From Mimachlamys varia (Eukaryota > Mollusca > Bivalvia > Pectinida > Pectinidae): a DNA stretch of 64,000 nucleotides. Below are positions 54,241 to 64,000 of this stretch, piece by piece; position 1 is the first letter of the stretch, and every line of letters begins with the position of its first letter. The stretch covers positions 26,721,001 through 26,785,000 of the forward strand of contig OX392538.1 of the NCBI GenBank assembly GCA_947623455.1, read 5' to 3'. A program made the position numbers and the translations under genes. Under the pieces are notes generated by a model, which searched no databases, was not told the origin of the DNA, and saw nothing but the letters and a program-made list of their open reading frames with translations.

Positions 54241-55708
54241 CTTCACATACACGGATTTTTCTTAAGAGTCCCTGCGGATCGCAATAACAGGTTACCCTCC
54301 GTAAACTGCTCACAAGAATCCGTAAATGACTCGTAAAAGTTTTGTTACGAGTTTTGTTACAAGTATTTTGTTACTTGGAGTCGGTATGGATACTCCGGCT
54401 CCGTGTTTCGTTTGACACAAGTTACCGCCGATCAAACATAGAATTGCTGACTTACATAGTAAAATAGCTTCCTTAAAATCAAAGGTAATTGTGGAATTAA
54501 ACGCTGTTTTCATAGAGAAAATATACCGAATAAGATGACAGATCTGATCATTTTGTACAGCAAAATACTGCCTTCGTGTCGTTAGCTAACCAGCATTTGA
54601 ACAGAAGGTCAGCTTGAAGTTTTTCCAAGCTAGTCTGTAAGCTGTGTTTTGAGTGTTCAAATCAGCAAAAGTGATATTTTTCACTAGTTTCACATCTAAA
54701 ATCTCCCTTCAAAAGTTCCAAATCGTTAAGGTCCGTGAACTTGTTAGAAAAAATCCATGCATATGAAGTCAACATAAAAGGGGTAGGTCTACTAACCAAA
54801 AGCGGTACAAGATATTGTTTCACAACTCCACGATGTATTGTGCAATATAGATATAACCAAAGAAGTGTGTATATATATAAATAAGGTGTGAATTCATTTG
54901 AGACTTGTATTAATTATTAATTAAGTTGAGTGACATACATAAGCATTAGGTATACTGATCAAAGTGTGATATCTAGTCTTACATGTACATAAATGGTTGG
55001 TTAATAGGTACATTTGGGCATGCATGTGTTTTGAACTATGATGACACTTCTATTAATTAAATATGAACATAGAAGACCAGGTACCGACATACAATTCCAG
55101 GAACATGTAGGTATAATGTAAATTGGAGCCCCCTAGATGCACCGGGGGGAGGGGACGTGTTGTTACGAATTATTTATTTATTTACACGAATACTTTACAA
55201 TCTACCTAGAGTATGACGTGGTTAACATTGTTCACGTGTTTTTATATGGATTTACGTATACTTTGCAATCTGTGTCTATCGAACGTCATGTTGGATATCT
55301 GTTGTCGAATTATGATACATTGAGAATACATTTTGCTATCAAAAGCCAATTAAGGATCGTAGATATTCGTTACTAACTTATAACTATTCGTAACAAAACG
55401 TAAATAGGTCGTGACTAACACGTAAAGCATCGATGAATCGTAACATGCCGTAATATACCCGTAACAATCCATGAAAAGCTCGTAAAAATCATGTAACTTG
55501 CTCCTGTTAATCCGTGGTAACTCGTAACAAATCTTCGTATTTTAACGTAAACAAGTCAGAATAACTCGTAATAAATCATAAATAGCTCGCAATCACTCGT
55601 AACAACTCTTAACTAGTTCTCAAAAGTGGTCACATCGTTAGGATCCGTGTAATTGTACGAATTTGTGCGATTCGTAAGGATTCGTAAGAAAAATCTGTGT
55701 ATGTGAAG
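54241..55708. mobile_element. S4 element copy 2, split by S5 sequence
   Basis: Left end CTTCACATACACGGATTTTT at 54241; the right end finishes at 55708 (TGTGTATGTGAAG). At about 54357 the CGTAA-rich interior switches to S5 sequence (TTACTTGGAGTCGGTATGGA) and about 240 bp of unmatched DNA, returning at about 55150. Confidence 0.6.
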
Positions 55709-57122
55709 TCAGCATTATTCACGCATTAATTTCTCGTAACGTAATGTAAGCCGGCCGCAATAACACGTTGCAATCAGTAAACTACTCAAAAGAATCCATT
55801 AACGATTCGGGACAGTTTGTATTACGATTTGTTTACGGATTATAACGAGTGCTTTATGATTTCATTCAGGTCGTGTTACGATTGCGTTCCGGATTATTAC
55901 GAGTTATTAATAGTACGTTACGTGTTGTTACGAGTACTTCACGAATCTATAGAGGATATCTAACAGTGTCTTCAGTAATACGAAATATATTTCACGAGTG
56001 TGGCTAATATTTTGATATTTTTCACGACTGCGCAGCAGACACTTCGGTGGGACAAAATATTGTCCTCTCTGTAAGTATTTCAATAAAACATTAAAACTCG
56101 TCACCAACTTCTTTGGTCACTGGTTTTGATGAAGAATATTTTTGTCTTCATATTTTAAATAAATATGTCATAACGCCGATCAATTACGAAATGTTGATAA
56201 CCGCCAAATCTACAGTCTGTAAGATGGTAAGAAGCAAGGGAAATGTGGAGTTTTTTTGTCACCATTTATTCGAATGCTTATTATCAGTGCCATCCAGGTT
56301 TGTGAGAGTTACGCTTTTTCCATGTCACTGTCAGAGATTGTCCTAGTTCTCTTATATCATGTACTTTCGGCTATATTTTTTTACTTGGAGACGCTATGGA
56401 TGCTCCGACTCCGTGTTTCGTTTGACACAAGTTTCCTCCGATCAAACATAGAATTGCTGACTTACATAGTAAAACAGCTTCCTTAAAATCAAAGGTAATT
56501 GTGGAATTAAACACTGTTTTCATAGAGAAAATATACCGAATGAGATTTGATCTGATAATTTTGTACAGTACAATACTGCCTTCGTGTCGTTAAGCTAACC
56601 AGCATTTGGACAGAAAAGCAGCTTGATGTTTTTTCCAAACTAGTTTGTAAGCTGTGTTTTGATTGGTCAAATCAGAAAAAGCGATATTTTGCACTAGCTT
56701 CACATCTAAAATTGCTCTTCAAAAGTTCAAAATCGTTAAGGTCCGTGGACCTGTTAGAAAAATCCATGCATATGAAGTCAACATAAAAGGGATAGGTCTG
56801 CTTACCAAAAACGGTACAAGCTATTGTTTCACAACTCCACGATTTATTGTGCATTTAGATATAACCAAAGAAGTGTGTATATATATACATAAATAAACAA
56901 TGACGTAATGATCTGGAAACTTCCAAATTATTACGTGTATGTTCGATATACCGACACACTAATGAAGGTGTTTTTACGAAACAAATTTATAGAACTGCTT
57001 CGCAGAAACGTCCACAATGACCTAAGGATTTGTTGAAGCTATATGTGTACCTAAGCTTTGTAAAAATCCTCATGTTTTGACTAAGTATGGTATGTACTGA
57101 TTTCCATCTCAAAAATCGATGT
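55709..57122. repeat. S5 block, copy in direct orientation
   Basis: Matches 50326-51720 and 60988-62210 (words ATCTACAGTCTGTAAGATGG, CCTTCGTGTCGTTA, AGAACTGCTTCGCAGAAACG). Short ORFs here (56113-56346, 56256-56486) have equivalents in the other units at 50693-51173 and 61336-61565, but reading frames are not conserved, so they look non-coding. Confidence 0.75.
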
Positions 57123-57478
57123 ACTATAAAATAAGAGAATACCGAAGCGTCAACATAATCATAATCCAAACTCAAAATCGATTAAACCAGGGGCAAAATT
57201 TAAACAAAGGAAAGATTTACATGGAGACCCTTGCAAAAGTACAAGAGAATAAGACCAGGTGTTCCGGAAGAGTAAGCGTCTTCTGCTTCATCGACGACAC
57301 CCGCCATGTAAATTTTTTGTCACATCCAAGTAAACATCAAGTTCTCAAAATGAGAACCGAGTATCATTGTCAATCACAACAAGTAAACACACTAATGAGC
57401 ATACTCAAAAATGTCCATCTTCATATCACTTAAAGATACAGAATATTTCTCAATGAGACAAAGATGGCGACCACTATA
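57123..57478 (-). mobile_element. R1 insertion with ACTATA target duplication
   Basis: R1 (57129-57472, 344 bp, reverse orientation) is flanked by ACTATA at 57123-57128 and 57473-57478. The unoccupied site is seen in sister units at about 51700 and 62205 (GATGTACTTTATAATAGTCG-type). A 104-codon ORF at 57119-57433 on the plus strand runs through it, but the other R1 copies do not keep that frame. Confidence 0.75.
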
Positions 57479-57479
57479 T

Positions 57480-59690
57480 AATAGTCGTTTAGTTTATATG
57501 GTATTATGTGTATTATTTTTAGGGGGAGGGGGGTAGTGTAGGACACGTTGACTTATGGTTTCTGTAATTATCACAGCAGTCATAATGTCACCCAAAAAAA
57601 TTGAAACAGGATTTCCTTTTTGGTTTTTAGCTTATTAATGGTTGTGTCTAAAGATGTCAGATAACGGAATATATGAACAAAATTGACGCTCTTTGACCGT
57701 TATAATGAGCCACAAGATTATTTATTAAGAAACGAAAGAAAGCAAGGTGTTGCAAACAGTATAGATATTGTGAAAATTTGATAAAATTTTTAAAATCAAT
57801 GTGGCCATTAGTCTGGGACAAATGCTTGACCTTCACACAAAGTCGGAATTTAACCTGCATCTTATCATTTTACAATTTCATACCGATTACAGATAAATAG
57901 CTCTATCCCATAAGTAAATGAGCAAAATCAGAAGTATGATGGAAGCACGAAATTATTGAATGTCGAAGTGGCCAGGGGCACCAACAGGACTCATTGAGGC
58001 CAAGAAGAACTGCAGTTGTCGCATTTGAACCTATCTTCGGACCAGGGTGTTTATTTAAGGTATTAGTGACCTTTATGTTTGAACTTCACACCTGAAGAGC
58101 TATCCAAAGAAAATGATTTAAGTGAGAGAGCACGTTTTGATGTTTGAGTTTGATATCCAAAGAGAACGTATCCTTGGACATTACTTCATAATTACACAGA
58201 CCTTCATCATCTTGGACCTTCACAACTGAGGAACAATCTCAAGCCAAGAATTAAACATAAGTGAGAAAGCACGGTATGAAGTTTGAGTTTTACAAGCCAA
58301 AGGGAATCAAGGGGAATCATTTGTTTGGATGACGCAAGTGACGACTGACGACACCGGATAAATACATGTCGTGTTTCCCCGTGATAAGCAAATTGTGTCT
58401 CCTTGGCTAATACATGATATAAATTCAATTTAATTAAAACCAAATATTCTGTGAACATTTACTCATATTTCCCCAAAGGGCCCATTCTTTCTTTTAATCC
58501 TTTTCTTGCTTCGAATATGGTTTTTAAATTAACGTCTTGGTTTCATAATTGATCATATCAATTACTTGCACAATGTATATACCCCCGCGTAGTCTTTTAA
58601 ACAAATACACATGATATCGTCTGACGTAGTTTAAAGATGTCGATAGCCAAATGACTTGACAGTTAATGATATCTTGTAAACACTATGTGGTGTATCTATG
58701 ATTAAATACCCGTAATCAATATTATTTCAATCAGACATGTTCCAATTATCTTACTGTTTGTTTTAATTTTTGTCCTTTTTATTTCTATAAAATAATATTG
58801 GAACAAACTAGGAAAGAACATCATTTTACGATCAGTTAAATGACAAATTATTATGTTATAATAACATATTATGACATTGAGTTTTTTATTAAGGTAAAAG
58901 TGACCTTTATCTTTGACCTTCACACCTGATGAGCTATCAAAAACAATGATGTTCAAGTTCCATATCCTAAGAGAACGTATGCTTGGACATAACTCCTATT
59001 TATAGTTACACAGACCTTCATCATCTTGGACCTTCACAACTGAGGAAGAATCCCAAACCAAGAATTTATCATGAGTAAGAAAGAATTGTATGAAGTATGA
59101 GTTTAAGGACCAAAAGGGGATCAAAGGAAAACATTTGTTTGGACGACGCAAGCGACTACTGACGACAGCGATTAAGTGATGTCAATACATGTCGTCTTTC
59201 CCTGTGACAAAGTCTACTTATCTATATGTTGATCTAAATGATATTCATTTAAACCCAATTATCCTGATAACATTTACTCATATTTCCCAAATGGCCCACA
59301 TTCCTTCTTTTGATTTAATTTTAAATTTAACGTCTTTGTTTCATAATTGATCATATCAATTAATTGCACAATGTATATGCCCCACGTAGTCTTTTAAACA
59401 TATACACATGATATCGTCTGACGTAGTTTAAAGATGTCGATAGCCAAATGACTTGACAGTTAATGATATCTTGTAAACACTATGTGGTGTATCTATGATT
59501 AAATACCCGTAATCAACATAATTTCAATCAGATATGTTCCAATTATCTTACTGTTTGTTTTAATTTTTGTCCTTTTTATTTCTATAAAATAACATTGGAA
59601 AAGATCTAGGAAAGAACATTATTTTACGATCAGTTAAATGACAAATTATTATGTTATGAAAATGTCTATACTACATGATGTATATATGAG
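57480..59690. repeat. S1 and S2 blocks with a partial duplication
   Basis: S1 57640-58440, S2 58455-58860, then a second shorter S1 (58870-59235) and second S2 (59265-59690). The tandem S1-S2 duplication explains the longer spacing of this unit. No gene. Confidence 0.7.
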
Positions 59691-60052
59691 TAAAATCATT
59701 TGAATCGTTGGAAGGTTTAGCCTATTTGCCTATTGTACATGTATAGTAAGTGTGGTTATAATCATAAACAAAACTGTATTTGACAAATAACAGAGAGTCG
59801 GTTCAGCATGAAGCTTAAATTATAACTGTATACATCCAAGTGTCGCGGTATAATTGTTGGTAATTCCATTAAATGACATGTGCTTCCTCCTTTATTTTAT
59901 AGAAGCAAGTATACAATCATGTAGGTAGAACCATGTTAACAAGATATTTACAAACTTAAATGACCTTTCATATTGGGGTTGATATGTGGACGACACATTG
60001 GTAATCACACTGTCCTGTGTAGCAAATGAATTCACAAACCATCTTATAACCC

Positions 60053-60987
60053 TTTCACATACACGGATTTTTCGTAAGAGTCCCTGCGGATCACCAAAAC
60101 GTAGCCAATCTTAAGCATTCGTAAATACCTCGCTTGTATCCGTAAATAACTCGGCATAACTCGCAGACACTCGTAAGGATCTGTGAGAGGAAAGGCATTT
60201 TTTTGTTTTTTTAGAAATGTCAAAAAAATTCTTACGATTGTCCACGGATTGATTTTTCCGTAAATCACCTGTAAATAGCAATCCGTGCATATCGTAAACA
60301 TGTCGCAATAACAGGTTGCCCTCCGTAAATTGCTCGCAAGAATCCGTAAATGACTCGTAATAGTTTGTACTACGATTTGTTAATGGTGAGTCCGCGGTTT
60401 ATTTACGGACTATTACGATCGCTTTACGATTTTATTCAGGTCGTGTTAAAATGTACGATATCTTAACGAATGATTACGAGCAGTTTACGTGTTGTTACGA
60501 GCTATTTATTTATATACACGTATACTTTATAATCTACCTAGATCATAACGTGGTTAACATTGTTTACGTGTCTTTTATATAGATTTACGTATACTTGGCA
60601 AGCAATGTCTATCAAACGTCATGTTGGAAATCAGTTGTCGAATTATGCTACATTGCGAATACATTTTGCTATCCAAAGCCAATTAAGGATCGTAAATGCT
60701 CGTTACTAACGTGTAACTAATCGTAACAAAACGTAAATAGTCGTGACTAACACGTAAAGTTTTGATGAATCGTAACGTGCCATAATATACCCGTAACAAT
60801 CCATGAAAAGCTCGTGAATATCACGTCACTTGCTCGTGTTTATCCGTGGTAACTCGTAACAAATCTTGGTAATTTGCCGTAAACACGTCATAATAACTCG
60901 TAATAAATCGTAAATAGCTCGCAATCACTCGTAACAACTCTTAACTGGCTCTCAAAGTCGTTACAAAAAAAATCTGTGTATGTGAAG
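60053..60987. mobile_element. CGTAA-rich inverted-repeat element (S4), copy 3
   Basis: Same ends as copy 1 (TTTCACATACACGGATTTTT on the left; complement of TCTGTGTATGTGAAG on the right), same interior style, about 935 bp. It also interrupts the RT piece at the homologous position, so it was present before the units multiplied. Confidence 0.65.
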
Positions 60988-63535
60988 TCAGCAATATTCA
61001 CGCATTAATTTTTCCGGTATTAACGCGTTGATAAGTCGTTACAAACATACGTAACCTAATACGAAATATACTTCACGAGTGTGGCTAATATTTTGATATT
61101 TTTCTCGAGTGCGCAGCAAACACTTCGGCGGGACAAAATATAGTCCTCTCTGTTAGTATTTCAATAAAATGTTAAAACTCGTCATTAACTTCTTTATTCA
61201 CTGATTTTGATAAAGAATATATTTGTCTTCATATTCTAAATAAATATGTCATAACGAATATCATTATGCAAAGTTGATAACTGCCGAATCTACAGTCTGT
61301 AAGATGGTAAGAAGCGAGGGAAATGCGGAGTTGTTTTGTCACCATTTATTAGAATGCTTATTATCATTGCCATCCAGGCTTGTGTGAGTTACGCTTTATC
61401 TATGTCGCTGTCCGAGATTATCCTAGTTCTCTTATACATGTACTTTCAGCTATATATTGTAACTTGGAGACGCTATGGATACTCCGACTCCGTGTTTCGT
61501 TTGACACACGTTTCCTCCGATCAAACATAGAATTCCTGACTTACATAGTAAAACAGCTTCCTTAAAATCAAACGTAATTGTGGAATTAAACGCTGTTTTC
61601 AAAGAGAAAAAATCCGGAATAAGATTACAGATCCGATAATTTTGTACAGTAAAATACTGCCTTCGTGTCGTTAAGCTAACCAGCATTTGAACAGAAGGGC
61701 AGCTTGAAGTTTTTTCCAAGCTAGTTTGTAAGCTGTGTTTTGATTGGATAAATCAGCAAAAGTTATATTTTTCACTTGTTTCACATCTAAAATCGTTTTT
61801 CAAAAGTTCCAAACCGTTAGGGTCCGTGGACTTGTTAGAAAAAATCCATGCATATGAAGTCAACATAAAAGGGGTAGGTCTGCTAACCAAAAGCGGTACA
61901 AGCTATTGTTTCACAACCCCGCGATTTATTGTGCAATTTAGATATAGCAAAAGAAGTGTGTATATACATTGTATATACTTAAAGAAACAATGACGTAATG
62001 ATCAGGAAACTTCCAAATGACGTGTATGTTCGATAGACCGACACACTAATGAAGGGTTTTACGAAACAAATTTATAGAACTGCTTCGCAGAAACGTCCAC
62101 AGTGACCTAAGAACTTGTTGAAGCTATATGTGTACCTAAGCTTTATAAAAATCCTCATGTTTTCACTAAGTATGGTATGTACTGATTTCCATCTCAAAAA
62201 TCGATGTACTTTATTAGAGTCGTTTGGTTTATATGGTATTATGTGTATTATTTTTAGGGGGAGGGGGGGGGGCTGTGAGTGTGGGACACGTTGACCTATG
62301 GTCTCTGTAATTATCACAGCAATTTTAATGTCATACCAAATAATTGAAATGAGATTTACTTTTTGGTTTTTTGGCTAATTAATGGTTGTGTCTAAAGATG
62401 TCAGATAACGGAATATATAAACAAAATTGACCGCTATTTGACCGTTATAATGAGCCACAAGATTCTTTATTAAGAAACGAAAGAAAATAAGGTTGTGCAA
62501 ACAGTATTGATATTGTGAAAATTTGATAAAATGTTCAAAACCAATGTGGCCATTAGTCTGGGACAAATCATGGACCGAATTTAACCTACATCCTTTCATT
62601 ATACAATTTCATACCGATTACAGATCAATAGCTCTATCCCATAAGTAAATGAGTAAAAACAAAAGTATGATGGAAGCACGAAATTATTGAATGCCGAAGT
62701 GGCCAGGGGCACCAACAGGACTCATTGAGGCCAAGAGGAACTCTAGTTATTGCATTTGAAGCTATGTTCGGACCAGTGTGTTTATGTAAGGTAACAGTGA
62801 CCGTTATGTTTGACCTTCACACCTGAAGAGCTATCCAAAGCAAATGGTTTAAGTGAGAGACCACTTTATGATGTTTGAGTTTGATATCCAAAGAAAACGT
62901 ATCCTTGGACATTACTTCATAATTACACAGACCTTCATCATCTTGGACCTTCACAACTGAGGAACAATCTCAAGCCAAGAACTAAATAGGAGTACGAAAG
63001 AACGGTATGAAGTTTGAGCTTTACAAGCCAAAGGGAATCAGGGGAAACGTTTGTTTGGACGACGCAAGCGACGACTGACGACACCGGATAAATACATGTC
63101 GTATTTCCCCGTGATACGCAAATTGTGTCTACTTGGCTTATACATGATATAAATGAAATTCAATTAAAAGCAATTATTCTGTTAACATTTACTCACATTT
63201 CCCCAAAGGGCCCCATTCCTTCTTTTAAATTGTCTTGCTTTGAATTTGGTTTTTAAATTGACGTCTTTGTTTCATAATTGATCATAACAAATATTTACCG
63301 AGTGTATATGTCCAGACATAGTCTTATAAACGTATACACAGGATTTCGTCTGACGTAGTTTAAAAATATTGATAGCCAAATCACTTGATATTTTATGACC
63401 GAACGTGTTCCAATTTTTAATCTGTATTTTTCATTTTCAATTAAATATCAGTACAAGAAAAACTAGAAGCAAGCATTTGACGATCTGTGAAATCAAAATA
63501 ATTCTATAATGAATATTTTCATACGATATGATCGA
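60988..63535. repeat. S5, S1 and S2 blocks of the last unit
   Basis: S5 60988-62380, S1 62380-63165, S2 63180-63530, without the R1 insertion. Contains a GGGGGAGGGGGGGGGG run near 62258-62272. No gene. Confidence 0.7.
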
Positions 63536-63734
63536 AATCATTTGAATCGTTGGGTGTTTTTTTGATAACGGAGAGTCAGTTTATCATGAAGCTTTTATCA
63601 AAACTGTATAACTTCATGTGTCACGTTATTATTGTTATTTATTCAATTAAATGACATTTGTGTTTTCCATATTTTTTAGAGGCAAGTACAGGTAAAAACA
63701 TGTTAACAAGATATTGCCAAACTTATATATATTA

Positions 63735-64000
63735 CATGACCTTTCATATTGGGGTAAATACGTGGACGACACTTTTGGTATTTATTCTATCATGATGGCA
63801 GATGAAATCACAGATTATCTAAACAACTGCTACTCAATTTACCATCGAAGGAATAAAAGATACTGCCATGCTGGTTGTAGGCAGTAGTATAAGGTTATTT
63901 GACGATGGATTAATAAACAGTTTGGTGTTTTGCAAACCAACTCACAACGACCAATGCCTCCAGTTCGACAGAAAACAAACTTATTGTTCTAGGGGTCATA
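63735..64000 (+). pseudogene. Penelope-like RT fragment running off the window
   Basis: Reads WGKYVDDTFGIYSIMMADEI with the catalytic YVDD at 63759-63770. After frame changes, KPTHNDQCLQFD follows near 63935, the usual 'KPTH.D..L.F' block after motif C. This copy is not cut by the S4 element and continues beyond the right edge, so it may be closest to the source element. Confidence 0.7.

Larger units (their letters stand above)
47945..64000. repeat. Macro-array of multi-kilobase repeat units
   Basis: Blocks recur in the order S1 (drug-like word GAAGTGGCCAGGGGCACCAA, then GGATAAATACATGTCGTATT), S2 (CACGTAGTCTTTTAAACATA), S3 (TTTGAATCGTTGGAAGG with a Penelope-type RT piece), S4 (CGTAA-rich inverted-repeat element) and S5 (hairpin, then GACAAGTCCACGGACC-type core). 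The S3 anchor TCATTTGAATCGTTGG occurs at about 49021, 53885, 59696 and 63536, giving spacings of about 4.9, 5.8 and 3.8 kb. S2 recurs at 48556, 53455, 58455, 59265 and 63180. Length differences come from insertions (R1 at 57.1 kb), an inverted segment (50.9-53.5 kb) and partial duplications (58.9-59.2 kb). ORFs inside are fragments of these units. The array continues past the window edge. Confidence 0.85.

Noticed and set aside
57119..57433. 104-codon ORF in an R1 repeat
   Set aside because: It spans the insertion junction and the frame is not kept in other R1 copies.

Overview
This window looks like intergenic and intronic DNA of an invertebrate nuclear genome. It is AT-rich, with no bacterial-type operons, many decayed retrotransposons and DNA transposons, GT-AG introns, tRNA-derived SINE-like sequences and minisatellites. 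A bivalve mollusc is my best guess, because two repeat families end in hairpins built on GTGAGCT/AGCTCAC and AGGCCC..GGGCCT, which I associate with bivalve genomes. That is recollection and was not searched.

Layout. 0-9.7 kb: LINE, SINE and Ty3/gypsy remnants, hairpins, a 24-bp minisatellite and degenerate tandem repeats. 10.4-30.7 kb: a candidate minus-strand gene (below) whose introns hold a pogo-like transposase (13.7-15.1), a broken Ty3/gypsy element (16.6-20.9), a PHD-finger LINE (21.5-23.5), a 5'-truncated L1/Tx1-type LINE with a 15-bp target-site duplication (23.85-26.12) and a Crypton-like relic (27.9-28.6). 31.3-32.8 kb: a long plus-strand ORF for a Crypton/DUF3504-type tyrosine recombinase with an early in-frame stop. 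33-48 kb: Penelope-like and LINE fragments, a possible small-exon pair at 37.7 kb, nested DNA transposons (39.4-40.8) and two copies of a dispersed element carrying 36-bp minisatellites. 48-64 kb: a macro-array of multi-kilobase units holding Penelope-type RT fragments, CGTAA-rich inverted-repeat elements and a giant near-perfect inverted repeat (50.9-53.5).

The candidate new system is the minus-strand gene. Four separate exons of exactly 21 nt (15946-15926, 15667-15647, 12721-12701, 12111-12091), and a weaker fifth (27740-27720), each have a GTAAG donor and an AG acceptor. The four strong ones have pyrimidine-rich acceptors. All five are open in phase 0 and encode one heptad each. Upstream on the same strand are two larger exons that also end in phase 0 and encode small glycine/alanine-rich hydrophobic modules (30652-30481 and 26712-26524). 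Read together they predict a small membrane protein followed by a coiled-coil tail assembled heptad by heptad from microexons, so skipping any of them would keep the frame. The splice signals and frames are visible in the sequence. That they form one transcript is inference.

No rRNA, true tRNA, CRISPR array or bacterial gene was found. Apart from the microexon gene and the recombinase ORF, nearly all recognisable coding sequence is transposon-derived and broken.
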